The notes under the pieces are model-generated. The model did not search any database. It saw only the letters and a program-made list of their open reading frames with translations, and was not told the origin of the DNA. Shown piece after piece: positions 26,957 to 35,162 of a stretch of DNA of 64,000 nt. Location of the stretch: the NCBI RefSeq assembly GCF_017875645.1, contig NZ_JAGGMR010000001.1:7254001-7318000 (forward strand), read 5' to 3'. Position 1 is the first letter of the stretch, and every line of letters begins with the position of its first letter. The stretch comes from Nocardia goodfellowii (GTDB taxonomy: Bacteria; Actinomycetota; Actinomycetes; Mycobacteriales; Mycobacteriaceae). Both the position numbers and the translations under genes were made by a program.

Positions 26957-28462
26957 TCAGGCCGGGTAGGTGAAGGCGATCTTGCGGGTAGTGGGGTCGG
27001 CGGAGGTCAGGAGGACGCGCACCGTGCTGCCCTCTGGGGGTTGGCCGGCGCAGGGGCCGAGGACGGGTGGGTCGGCGATGAAGATCTCGGCGGGACGGTT
27101 GCCGTTGGCTTCGCGGATCACCACCGCCTCGAAGGCCTGGCCTACGCGCTCGGACAGGAGGGTCGACTCGGTGAGGTCGATGCAGGCGCGTTCAATCTTG
27201 TTCGCCATGGCGTCGGTCCGGCGGAGTGTGCTCACCACGTCGGCGAGACCGTCGCGAACCCACTGCGGCACTTCGGTTCTCGCGGAGCGGGCGAGGCAGA
27301 TCTCGGTCGCGAATCGGTCACCGAGGCGACGCAGCGGGGCGGTGACATGCGCGTATGGGGCACCGATAGCGCTGTGCTGCAACAGGTCTGGTCGTCGGGT
27401 ATCCGCATCGGCGGACTCGGAGCTCACCTGTCCGTTCGCACGGGCCGTCTCCTGCGTCGTGCCGGTGTCGCCGTTCAGCACCGTGTAGCCCGCGCCGCGC
27501 AACAAGCCGGTGGCCTCGGACATGAGTACCAGTGCCGCAGGCGTATTCGGATCCAGCATGGCCAGCATCCGCCCGACCGACTGGTCCGCGGGCCAGTCCA
27601 CACCCACCGCGGCCGCGGTGCGGCGCATTGCCGCGATGGCGGATTCCGCCGGTGGCGGCATGGTCCGGAGCAGGGCGATCACCTCACCGGATTCCTTGCC
27701 CGCCAGCATGATCCGAGCGGCGATCATCCCGGTCAGCAGCGATATCTGTTCATTCCAGTCGTCGGCGGCGGTGCGGGGTTCCACGATGAGTTGCCAATGC
27801 CCGTCGGTCCCCTCGTGCCGGATGATGCTCTGCGACGGCAAGCGCAGGCCGATCGCCCCGCGCGCCAGACCGGCTTCGATGCGCCGCCGACCGAATTCCG
27901 GCAGGGCCGCGATCGACGGGTGCAGGCGGCCCGCGTCGGCGTCGGCTTGGACGCCCGCGTAGTCCAGGCGGGCGCGGGAGCGGATCAGCGCCCGCTCGAC
28001 CGCGTATGTCAAAGGCTCCCCGGCGCCGTCACATTCGATGGTCCACAGCACGGCGGGGCGGGTCTGGTCGGGCAGCAGGCTGGCCGAGCCCTCGGACAGC
28101 TCCGGCGGATGCAGCGGCACGGTGCCGTCGGGTAGGTAGAAGGTTTGCCCCCGCGCACCCGATTCGCGCGCGAGAGCGCCGGCGGGGTCGATCACCGCGG
28201 CTACGTCGGCGATCGCATAGTGCACGATGAAGCCGGTGCCGGTGCGTTCCAGATGAACCGCTTGATCGAGGTCCATGGCGCCGGGCGGGTCGATCGTCAC
28301 GAATTCGAGATCGGTGCGATCGATCCGAAAGCCCGCGAACGCGTCGGACGCGTCGCGGGCTTCCGCGGTGGCCTCGGCGGGATACGCCGAGGCCAAACCG
28401 AATTCGGATCTGATGGCTCCGAAATCAACCGGAGCCGAGACAATCCGCTGGTGCAGTTCCAC
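26957..28462 (-). CDS. RNB-domain ribonuclease (RNase II family)
   Basis: Predicted 3'-5' exoribonuclease of 501 residues. The catalytic cluster is in TIDPPGAMDLDQAVH (Asp58, Asp64 and Asp66 coordinate Mg), followed by YAIADVAAVIDP, FYLPDGTVPLHPPELSEG and the C-terminal YAHVTAPLRRLGDRF, all typical of RNB. Cold-shock and S1 domains flanking RNB in E. coli RNase II are not recognisable, so it is the compact form common in actinobacteria. It is convergent with the oxidoreductase. A Cys-Gly segment near the C-terminus resembles a reduced S1-like end. Confidence 0.93.
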   Translation of the reverse strand: MELHQRIVSAPVDFGAIRSEFGLASAYPAEATAEARDASDAFAGFRIDRTDLEFVTIDPPGAMDLDQAVHLERTGTGFIVHYAIADVAAVIDPAGALARESGARGQTFYLPDGTVPLHPPELSEGSASLLPDQTRPAVLWTIECDGAGEPLTYAVERALIRSRARLDYAGVQADADAGRLHPSIAALPEFGRRRIEAGLARGAIGLRLPSQSIIRHEGTDGHWQLIVEPRTAADDWNEQISLLTGMIAARIMLAGKESGEVIALLRTMPPPAESAIAAMRRTAAAVGVDWPADQSVGRMLAMLDPNTPAALVLMSEATGLLRGAGYTVLNGDTGTTQETARANGQVSSESADADTRRPDLLQHSAIGAPYAHVTAPLRRLGDRFATEICLARSARTEVPQWVRDGLADVVSTLRRTDAMANKIERACIDLTESTLLSERVGQAFEAVVIREANGNRPAEIFIADPPVLGPCAGQPPEGSTVRVLLTSADPTTRKIAFTYPA

Positions 28463-28482
28463 AGTGTGAGAGCCGCTCGCTA

Positions 28483-28815
28483 CTACTGCAGCGCCAGCAT
28501 GGTGCCGTTCAGCTCATTGAGCGGACCGAACACGGTGAAGGTGACCCGGCCGTTCGGTACCGCGGCGGACACCTCGGCCGCGGCGTCGAGCGCCTGGCCG
28601 AAGGACGCCGCCGACGGATGCGGCAGACCGGCGAGGGCCAGTCCGACGTTGGACTGACTGACCCACTGGGTATCCGCAGGGCTGAGGTCGACCCGCAACC
28701 CACCCGGCAGCGGGGTCACCGCGACCGCGTTGGCGGACCCGGCGCCCAGCACTGCGAAAACCGATGCGGCCCCGGCGATAAGCGCGCCGGCGACCAGTGA
28801 ACGAACTACCCGCAT
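28483..28815 (-). CDS. Small secreted protein, unknown function
   Basis: A 110-residue exported protein: signal peptide with cleavage near GSANAVAV (about residue 30) followed by about 80 residues without cysteine. The mature part contains LRVDLSPADTQWVSQSNVG and ends GTMLALQ. Similar small secreted proteins of unknown role occur in Nocardia and Rhodococcus. It lies 20 nt upstream of the RNB gene on the same strand. Confidence 0.7.
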   Translation of the reverse strand: MRVVRSLVAGALIAGAASVFAVLGAGSANAVAVTPLPGGLRVDLSPADTQWVSQSNVGLALAGLPHPSAASFGQALDAAAEVSAAVPNGRVTFTVFGPLNELNGTMLALQ

Positions 28816-29064
28816 ATGTTTTGAGACCTGCTTCCTGCACTCGGAGAATGAAAAGCACCCGTCAGACCACCCCGCAAACGGGTCTTACCAACGGCGACCA
28901 CTCTATGACGTCGATCACTCGAATGGCCAGCCACCGCCGAAACGCCGTGCCGGACCGGCCAAACGGGCCCCGACTGTTAGGGTTCCCCGGCAATGCGCGC
29001 GTTACTCGGCGCGCAGTGCTCGCAAAGTGTCCGTGTACGTCGACAATTGGGAGAAAACGCAGTC

Positions 29065-29157
29065 ATGTCAACGATCCTCTTCGATTACCTGATGCCGGTG
29101 CTCGGTCCGGACCAGGCCGCGTACTGGGCCTCGGTCTTCATGAGCAACCCGACCTGA
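29065..29157 (+). CDS. 30-residue mini-protein with its own terminator
   Basis: A 31-codon frame starting MSTILFDYLMPVLGP and ending FMSNPT. A GGGAG motif lies about 10 nt upstream and a strong terminator 26 nt downstream, so it looks like a complete small transcription unit. The peptide is hydrophobic and could be one short amphipathic or membrane helix. Codon choice is GC-rich at third positions like neighbouring genes (ATC, CTC, GTG, CCG), which supports translation. No family recognised. It is too small for standard gene calling. Confidence 0.55.
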   Translation: MSTILFDYLMPVLGPDQAAYWASVFMSNPT

Positions 29158-29182
29158 CCTCACGGTTTCCGTCCATGCGGTG

Positions 29183-29213
29183 GCCGCCTCCCGTTAACCG
29201 CACGGGAGGCGGC
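29183..29213 (+). terminator. Terminator after the mini-protein
   Basis: GCCGCCTCCCG and CGGGAGGCGGC form an 11-bp perfect stem with a 9-nt loop, followed by TTTCG. Confidence 0.8.
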
Positions 29214-29243
29214 TTTCGCCGGATGCCGCTAGCATCCCGCAGC

Positions 29244-29630
29244 GTGACCAGAACTACCGCCGCCATCGCGGCCAGCACCACCGTTTTCGCCGCTCTGCTG
29301 CTCGCGGGCTGTGGCGGCGAGGACAAGGCGGCCGAGCCCGCCGCGTCGGCCTCCAGTGCCGCCGGGGCCTCCGCCGCTCAGATCATCGACAGTGCCCGCG
29401 CCGGTACCTTCGTGGTCAGTTACAAGTCCGCTTTCCCGAAGCTCGCGACGGGCCGCACCGATGCCCAAATCGCCGAAATCCTCACCGAGACGTGCAAAGA
29501 CGTAAAGGCCGCCAAGTCCGAGGACGCGATCGTGGGCCATATCGTCGAGCTGGCCAAGAATGGTTCGGTCGAGGCTTCGAAGGAAGAGGCGCAGTCGGTC
29601 TATCAAATGGCCAAGATCATGTGCGGCTGA
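29244..29630 (+). CDS. Small DUF732-like lipoprotein
   Basis: A 128-residue lipoprotein: Thr/Ala-rich signal, lipobox LAGC with Cys23, an Ala/Ser linker, then about 80 residues starting FVVSYKSAFPKLATGRTDAQ with Cys in ETCKDVK and the final MCG. The Asp-x-x-Ile pattern and paired Cys resemble the DUF732 family of small exported actinobacterial proteins. GTG 29244 lies 9 nt after a TAGCAT hexamer (29229-29234), so the message may be leaderless; ATG 29223 is the alternative. Confidence 0.7.
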   Translation: MTRTTAAIAASTTVFAALLLAGCGGEDKAAEPAASASSAAGASAAQIIDSARAGTFVVSYKSAFPKLATGRTDAQIAEILTETCKDVKAAKSEDAIVGHIVELAKNGSVEASKEEAQSVYQMAKIMCG

Positions 29631-29647
29631 TTTCGGCCGCAGCGCGA

Positions 29648-29681
29648 AAACGCCGGTGCTGTTCGGACAGCGCCGGCGTTT
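29648..29681. terminator. Bidirectional terminator between the lipoprotein and rnpB
   Basis: AAACGCCGGTGCTGT and ACAGCGCCGGCGTTT pair over 15 bp with one G-U, tetraloop TCGG. It lies between a plus-strand gene and the 3' end of rnpB on the minus strand. Confidence 0.85.
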
Positions 29682-29691
29682 CTCGTACTGC

Positions 29692-30106
<415 letters not shown>

Positions 30107-30112
30107 GTGCCC

Positions 30113-30142
30113 AGCGTAGCCGGTGTGTAGCGGCCGACCCAA
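30113..30142 (-). promoter_or_regulatory. Probable rnpB promoter
   Basis: On the minus strand TTGGGT (-35, 30142-30137) and TACGCT (-10, 30118-30113) are separated by 18 nt. The -10 ends 7 nt before the inferred 5' end of the RNase P RNA. Confidence 0.65.
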
Positions 30143-30186
30143 CCACGCCGCGTGAGCGGCGGCCGAGCACAGTACGGTAATGGCCC

Positions 30187-31074
30187 ATGGAACGTCTCGA
30201 GGTCAGTTTCCCGTCGGGTAACGAGCATTGCGCCGGCTGGCTGTATCCTCCCGCAGGCGTCCCCAAGCCCCGCCCGCTCGTGGTGATGGGGCACGGTCTG
30301 GGGGGCACACGGGATATGGGGCTGGACCGCTACGCCCGGCGTTTCGCCGCCGCGGGCATGGCGGTGCTGGTCTTCGACTACCGGCACTTCGGCGCCAGCG
30401 CCGGTACACCGCGGCAGGTGATCAGCATTGCCAAGCAGCGCGAGGACTGGCGTAACGCCATCGCCTACGCGCGCACCCTGCGCGGCATCGACAAGACGCG
30501 AATCGCGTTGTGGGGCACGTCATTCGGTGGGGGGCACGTACTCTCGGTGGCGCCCGAGGACGACTATCTGGCCGCTGTCGTCGCCCAGGTGCCGTTCACC
30601 AGCGGACTGGCCTCCGGGCTGGCGAAGGGACCGATCAGCCTGACCAAAGTCGCCACTCTCGCGACCACCGACCTGCTGCTCGGCCCGATCCGCAGAAAGC
30701 CGATTCGGGTGAAGCTGGCGGGGCGCAAGCGCTCGGCCGCGCTGATGTCGGCGTCGGACGTGCCGGAGGGACACGGCCGGCTGGCCGAGGAGAGCCTGAC
30801 TTATGAACCGAAAGTCGCGGCGCGGTTCGCGTTTTCGGCATTGTTCGACTCGCCGGGCCGGCGCACCAAGGGTTTGAAGGTGCCGGTGTTCTACGCCGTC
30901 GCCGACCACGATTCGATCGCTCCGGCCAAGCCGACCTTGAAGGCGGCCGAGCGCACGAAACACGCGGTGGTGAAACGATATCCGGTGGGGCACTTCGACG
31001 TGTATTTCGACGATGTCTTCGAACAGGCGGTATACGACCAGACGGAATTCCTGGTTTCGGTGCTGCGGCCCTGA
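30187..31074 (+). CDS. Alpha/beta hydrolase (dienelactone hydrolase / acetyl xylan esterase-like)
   Basis: Serine hydrolase of 295 residues without a signal peptide. Motifs: VVMGHGLGGTRDMG, FDYRHFGASAG, nucleophile elbow GTSFGGGH, FYAVADHDSIAP (acid) and YPVGHFDVYFDD (catalytic His). The GLGGTRDMGLDRYARRF opening is typical of a group annotated as alpha/beta hydrolase or X-Pro dipeptidyl-peptidase-like in actinobacteria. It is divergent from rnpB, with only about 80 nt for both promoters. Substrate unknown. Confidence 0.85.
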   Translation: MERLEVSFPSGNEHCAGWLYPPAGVPKPRPLVVMGHGLGGTRDMGLDRYARRFAAAGMAVLVFDYRHFGASAGTPRQVISIAKQREDWRNAIAYARTLRGIDKTRIALWGTSFGGGHVLSVAPEDDYLAAVVAQVPFTSGLASGLAKGPISLTKVATLATTDLLLGPIRRKPIRVKLAGRKRSAALMSASDVPEGHGRLAEESLTYEPKVAARFAFSALFDSPGRRTKGLKVPVFYAVADHDSIAPAKPTLKAAERTKHAVVKRYPVGHFDVYFDDVFEQAVYDQTEFLVSVLRP

Positions 31075-31216
31075 TCGCGGGTCAGCGGCGTGCGGTATCG
31101 TTGATCGACAATCTCTGCCGGGTGTGCACGCACCCCTGTCGATGGCTCGATGCGCCGCGAAGCATCATTGATATGAATTGTGTTCTCTCCCTGGGGAAGG
31201 GCTTTCCCACTCCGCT

Positions 31217-31735
31217 GTGACGGCCGCGCGGGTCCGTACCCGCCCCGAACTACGCCGCCAGCGCCGCCAACGCGCGCACGGCTGCTGGAACCACATCCTC
31301 GCCGCACCGCTGTGGCCCAAGCACGGCGTCAATCTGGGCACTCTGCTGCGCACCTGCGACGCGGTCGGGGCCTGCCTGGTGGTGCCGCGCAAACCGTGGG
31401 TGCCCGATGCGCTCGAGCACGGCAACACCCTGCGTAAGCGCCAGTGCGTGCATTGGGTCGACGGACGGGTGGACCGCTGGCTGCAACGTCAGCGATCCGG
31501 CGGCTCGGCGATCGTCGGGGTCGAGCTCACCGACGAATCCATCCGGCTCGCCGACCTGCCACCCGCCCGGAAACGCACCATCATGGTGCTGGGTCACGAG
31601 TCCGACGGGATTCCGCCGGAGGGGCTCGAATATCTCGATGTGGCAGTGGAGATCCCGATGGTCGGCACCGGGCACAGTCTCAATGTCGCGGTGGCCGGGT
31701 CGCTCGTCCTCTACAAACTCGCGGGGCTGTGTTAG
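31217..31735 (+). CDS. TrmH/SpoU family RNA 2'-O-methyltransferase
   Basis: SPOUT-fold methyltransferase of 172 residues using S-adenosylmethionine. The three SpoU motifs are present: VNLGTLLRTCDAVGA (motif 1, catalytic Arg), VLGHESDGIPPEGL (motif 2) and IPMVGTGHSLNVAVAGSLVLY (motif 3, Ser-Leu-Asn; first 20 residues given in the family pattern). The target could be tRNA or rRNA ribose. The N-terminus is very Arg-rich, useful for RNA binding. GTG 31217 is chosen; GTG 31178 is in the same frame but gives an odd N-terminus. Confidence 0.9.
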   Translation: MTAARVRTRPELRRQRRQRAHGCWNHILAAPLWPKHGVNLGTLLRTCDAVGACLVVPRKPWVPDALEHGNTLRKRQCVHWVDGRVDRWLQRQRSGGSAIVGVELTDESIRLADLPPARKRTIMVLGHESDGIPPEGLEYLDVAVEIPMVGTGHSLNVAVAGSLVLYKLAGLC

Positions 31736-31738
31736 ATA

Positions 31739-31777
31739 CGCTTGTGGCCGGAACCCGGCTGGTCCCGGCCACAAGCG
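31739..31777. terminator. Bidirectional terminator after the methyltransferase
   Basis: CGCTTGTGGCCGG and CCGGCCACAAGCG form a perfect 13-bp stem with a 13-nt loop between convergent genes. Confidence 0.85.
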
Positions 31778-31783
31778 AAGAGA

Positions 31784-32041
31784 CTAGTCCGGCCAGGTGC
31801 CGGTGACGGATTTGTATCCGGTCGCACCAGCCCGGTTCAGGGCGGCCCGGACCAGCCCGAAAATGGCGCCCTGCAACGCCGCGGCAGCCAGAACCTCTTG
31901 CCAGCCATGGTCTTTCGCGGTGGCGTCCGGCGCTTCGTCTTCTCCGGTCAGTAGTCCCCACACTTTGCTGAACACCGCGCCCGCGAGTAACCCGCCCAGC
32001 ACACTGATCAGCATTTCCAGGGGCTTGTACAAAGTACGCAT
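31784..32041 (-). CDS. DUF4235 small membrane protein
   Basis: An 85-residue protein with a hydrophobic segment GGLLAGAVFSKVWGLL near the N-terminus and a second in LQGAIFGLVRAALNRAG; the WQEVLAAAALQGA motif marks DUF4235. The family occurs in actinobacteria next to stress-response membrane proteins. ATG 32041 has GGAGG 5 nt upstream and overlaps the stop of the previous gene, so it is the last gene of a three-gene translationally coupled operon. Confidence 0.8.
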   Translation of the reverse strand: MRTLYKPLEMLISVLGGLLAGAVFSKVWGLLTGEDEAPDATAKDHGWQEVLAAAALQGAIFGLVRAALNRAGATGYKSVTGTWPD

Positions 32042-32325
32042 CATCGCCTCCGCAGTCGACGCCAAAGAACTACGCCCGCAAGAACTCCCGCGAGTCCGAG
32101 TGCCGGAACGGCTTTGCTCTTCCGGCCGGCCGGCGCGTTCGCCTCCGCGCGCTGCACCAGATCCCGGGCCTTGGTGCGCACGCGATCCACCGCGTCCGTC
32201 GCCGTGTAGGCGGCCTGTACCGCCCCGTCATCCGCACGGTGCTTCACCTCGGCCGCTTTATCCCGGGTGGCTCCGGCGAACCCGGGTAGCCGATCGATGT
32301 CGGCTGTCGATTTTCGTGGGCTCAT
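32041..32325 (-). CDS. Small DUF3618-like protein with C-terminal membrane anchor
   Basis: A 94-residue protein: charged helical region with DRVRTKARDLVQ, a short linker, then one membrane helix (about 72-89, ALGLAGVLAGVVLW) and an Arg-rich end RRLRRR. The layout matches DUF3618-type proteins, small tail-anchored actinobacterial proteins. Its start overlaps the stop of the YihY gene by 4 nt, and its stop overlaps the DUF4235 start. Confidence 0.65.
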   Translation of the reverse strand: MSPRKSTADIDRLPGFAGATRDKAAEVKHRADDGAVQAAYTATDAVDRVRTKARDLVQRAEANAPAGRKSKAVPALGLAGVLAGVVLWRRLRRR

Positions 32326-33365
32326 ACGCCTCTCCTCTTCGTCATGGATTCTTTTGGGCGGTCGGAACCTCTTGGCTCGTCCAAGGATTCTCTCGATGCG
32401 TCGGAATCGTCGGTCGCCTCCTGCCGCGGCGGCAGGAACGGCTCCTCATCGGGCGGCATACCTTCCTCGATCCGCCGCCCCCGCGCCAGTTCCGCGTCGA
32501 ACTCCGCACCGAGCAGCACCGCGATATTCGAGATCCACAGCCAGACCAGGAACACCGCGACACCACCGAGGGAGCCGTAGGTTTTGTTGTATGACCCGAA
32601 ATTAGCGACGTAGACGGCGAATCCGGCCGAGGCCGCGATCCACACCACGACCGCGAGCACGCTGCCCGGACTGAGCCAGCGGAACCCGGGTTGCTTCGCG
32701 TTCGGTGCCACCCAATACAGCATGGCGAACGCCAGACTGATCAAAATCGCCAGCACCGGCCATTTGACAATGTCCCAGGCCATCACACCGGCCGACCCGA
32801 CACCGAGCCACTGACCCACCCGATCCGCGATACCGCCGGTGGCGACCACCCCCACAGCGCAGACCGCGAGCAACACCACCATGAGCGCGGTCAGGCCCAC
32901 GCGGACCGGCACCGTCTTCCAGATCGGCCGTCCTTCGTCGACGTCGTAGACCGCGTTCGCGGCCCGCATGAACGCGCCGATGTAGCCGGAGGCCGTCCAC
33001 AGTGCGGTCAGGAGACCGATGATGGCGAGCGGGCCCGCGATCTGTTGCGAGCCCTGCAGTTCCTTGATGGCGTCGACCAGCAGCGCGGTGGCACTGCCCG
33101 CACCCATATCCTCGACGGTCTGGATCAGCGTCTGGGTCTGCGAATCACCCAGCAAACCGAGCAGGGCGGTACAGACGATGATCGCGGGGAAGATCGACAG
33201 CATCGAGTAATAGGTGAGCGCCGCTGCCCAGTCCATCAGATTGTCGTCTTGGAATTCGGCGACGGTGCGTCGCAATACGCCCCACCAGGACCGCCACTTC
33301 AACTGGGTCGGGCCCACCGACCAATCTGTCGTGGGCCTCTGTTTGTGAGCCAAGCCGCGCATCAC
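32322..33365 (-). CDS. YihY/BrkB family membrane protein
   Basis: A 347-residue integral membrane protein with six predicted spans. The YihY motif DWAAALTYYSMLSIFPAII is seen at about 44-63, followed by LTALWTASGYIGAF, and the last spans contain YGSLGGVAVFLVWLWISN. The C-terminal 60 residues are acidic and cytoplasmic. YihY proteins are widespread; a transport role has been proposed but not proven, and the old name ribonuclease BN is wrong for them. It is the first gene of the YihY - small anchor - DUF4235 operon. Confidence 0.92.
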   Translation of the reverse strand: MMRGLAHKQRPTTDWSVGPTQLKWRSWWGVLRRTVAEFQDDNLMDWAAALTYYSMLSIFPAIIVCTALLGLLGDSQTQTLIQTVEDMGAGSATALLVDAIKELQGSQQIAGPLAIIGLLTALWTASGYIGAFMRAANAVYDVDEGRPIWKTVPVRVGLTALMVVLLAVCAVGVVATGGIADRVGQWLGVGSAGVMAWDIVKWPVLAILISLAFAMLYWVAPNAKQPGFRWLSPGSVLAVVVWIAASAGFAVYVANFGSYNKTYGSLGGVAVFLVWLWISNIAVLLGAEFDAELARGRRIEEGMPPDEEPFLPPRQEATDDSDASRESLDEPRGSDRPKESMTKRRGV

Positions 33366-33425
33366 GTCACCTCCCGATCGAAGGCCGCAATACCCGTCGC
33401 TACCTGCCCCAAACTCTCACGCAGA

Positions 33426-34214
33426 TCACCCCTTTGGCCGCGGCCCGGAAGGCCTCGCCGACAGCAGTACGGTCGCGGCGAGTGCCAGCAGTAGCGACGC
33501 CGCGAGGATCTGCACGATCGGCAGGTCGTAATCCGGAGTCAGCACCGCGGTCACGTTGAGCATGGCGTGAAACAAGATCGCCGCGAACACACCGCGTCCG
33601 GTGTTGTTGTGCAGCCACACGATGAGCACACGGGCAGCTACCGTCCCGGTGAACCAGCCTGCGATCCAAGCGAATCCGTGGCCTACCTGCATGAGCGGCA
33701 CCAGATGCCAGAGCGCCCAATAGATCCCGAGCCCGATGCCGGTCCAAGTCGTTCCCCAGCGTTGCCGCAAGGGATCGGTGGCATAGGCGGTCCAGCCCAA
33801 TTCCTCACAGGCCGCGGCGAACAACGTCGCGACGACCACGAGCGGTACCGCCACCAGCGAGATCGGGATCCGCGTGCCGACCTCGCCCAGCCCCCACGCG
33901 ATTCCGTATGCACCTGCCGCCACCAGGACCGGCAAGCCCGCCGCGGCGAGATACCACACCTTGCGAGGTGCGGCCGAATAGTCGAATGCCCGACTCAACA
34001 ACCCGAGAACGCCACCCCGGCCTGCTTCCTGATAGACCAGGATGGCCGCGGCAACCACCGGCACCAGGAACATCACCGCACTGGCGGGCAGGCGCAACGC
34101 GCCGATCCGCACACTGTCGACCACAGCGCCCACTACGAAGAACGGCAGCGAAATCGCGGTGACCACAACCAGGAACAGCAGCGGGCGCCGCTCCGGATAG
34201 AGCTGAGATTTCAT
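33426..34214 (-). CDS. CPBP family intramembrane metalloprotease
   Basis: A 262-residue membrane protein with about eight spans. The catalytic CPBP/Abi motif is visible as ACEELGWTAYATDPLRQR (EE...R), followed by the second motif histidine in IYWALWHLVPL and the third in ILFHAMLNV. These positions equal the Rce1-type CAAX protease active site. Actinobacterial members are mostly uncharacterised; some take part in bacteriocin immunity. The start at 34214 is the first Met after a poorly coding upstream stretch. Confidence 0.88.
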   Translation of the reverse strand: MKSQLYPERRPLLFLVVVTAISLPFFVVGAVVDSVRIGALRLPASAVMFLVPVVAAAILVYQEAGRGGVLGLLSRAFDYSAAPRKVWYLAAAGLPVLVAAGAYGIAWGLGEVGTRIPISLVAVPLVVVATLFAAACEELGWTAYATDPLRQRWGTTWTGIGLGIYWALWHLVPLMQVGHGFAWIAGWFTGTVAARVLIVWLHNNTGRGVFAAILFHAMLNVTAVLTPDYDLPIVQILAASLLLALAATVLLSARPSGPRPKG

Positions 34215-34271
34215 CACGCCAGCTTGCCGCAACCATTCGCGCGAGACTGTGGTGCCAGGACCGCTACACAA

Positions 34272-34307
34272 GTCACCGCCGCACACGATCTTGGATGCGG
34301 CGGTGAC
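34272..34307 (-). terminator. Terminator of the serine protease gene
   Basis: GTCACCGCCGCA and TGCGGCGGTGAC form a perfect 12-bp stem 11 nt downstream of the protease stop. Confidence 0.8.
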
Positions 34308-34317
34308 CTGGGTGCGG

Positions 34318-35022
34318 TTACACCGGGCGGAAACCGGCTCCCGGGCCGCCCATTTCGTCCACGGCCGCCAGGATCTGATCGATCGGCGCGAAGTACGCCG
34401 GCGAGTGGATCGGGTTGGCGGCGGTGGCACACGGGATGTCGAAGCCGATGCCCGCGAGGCCGGTAAGGCGGCCGAGGTTCATGCCGACCAAACGGTCGCC
34501 CACGGTGACCGGGCCGCCGGAATCGCCCGGCTTGGAGCAGGCCTGGTTGAGTGTGGTGATCGGGTCGAGGCTGCCCCAGACCAGACCGCAACCCGGGCCG
34601 CTGCTGCGGCCGTTCGAGCAGACGGTGCTGCCCGGCGCCGGACGCGCCCCGATGCCGCTGATGGTGGTCGCGCCGACCGTGCGCACGGGAGTGACGCGCT
34701 CCTTGTCGAAGACCAGGACCGCGAAATCCAGACCCGCCCCGTTGTCGGAGTAGGCGACGAGGCCGACCGCACCCGCCCGCAACTGCGTCTCCGAGCCGAC
34801 CAGCGAACCGGTGGGCGCGCAATGGCCGGCGGTCAGACCGACCAGCCGTCCGGCGTTGTCGTAGCCGATGGCGGCCAGCGAACACGCGCGATTGTTTTCG
34901 AAGACCAGCCCCGAGCTCCCGCCCAGCACCACACTCCCCGGATCGGCTTGCGCGGCACCGGCCAGAGCAGCGCCCACACCCGCGATGACGGCAGCAACGG
35001 CCGCCGCGCCTCTGAACTTCAC
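34318..35022 (-). CDS. Secreted S1-type serine protease (chymotrypsin fold)
   Basis: Exported protease of 234 residues; signal peptide with cleavage near AGAAQAD (about residue 26). The catalytic triad is complete: His67 in LTAGHC, Asp99 in GLDFAVL and Ser168 in PGDSGGP. Three Cys pairs are likely disulfides (RACSLA with AGHC; STVCSNGRSSGPGCG; QACSKPG with IPCATA). It resembles streptogrisin-like and Nocardia trypsin-like proteases without a prodomain. GTG 35022 follows AGAAAGAG. Monocistronic with a terminator on both sides. Confidence 0.92.
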   Translation of the reverse strand: MKFRGAAAVAAVIAGVGAALAGAAQADPGSVVLGGSSGLVFENNRACSLAAIGYDNAGRLVGLTAGHCAPTGSLVGSETQLRAGAVGLVAYSDNGAGLDFAVLVFDKERVTPVRTVGATTISGIGARPAPGSTVCSNGRSSGPGCGLVWGSLDPITTLNQACSKPGDSGGPVTVGDRLVGMNLGRLTGLAGIGFDIPCATAANPIHSPAYFAPIDQILAAVDEMGGPGAGFRPV

Positions 35023-35047
35023 GTAGAACTCTTTCTCTAGAAACACC

Positions 35048-35078
35048 GGCAGGCGTCCGATTTCTCGATCCGCCTGCC
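35048..35078 (-). terminator. Terminator downstream of the RNase H/CobC gene
   Basis: GGCAGGCG and CGCCTGCC form an 8-bp stem; on the minus strand it is followed by GGTGTTT. Confidence 0.6.
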
Positions 35079-35162
35079 ACACCCACACATCATGGAGCAC
35101 CACTCCGACAGGGGTTCGCTCCGCACTGCCTCTCGGTCACGCGCGACCCCGGACAGCGACCG

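Noticed and set aside
30113..30186. A tRNA next to rnpB
   Set aside because: No cloverleaf, TTCGA loop or CCA end can be found in the short gap; the sequence fits two divergent promoters.
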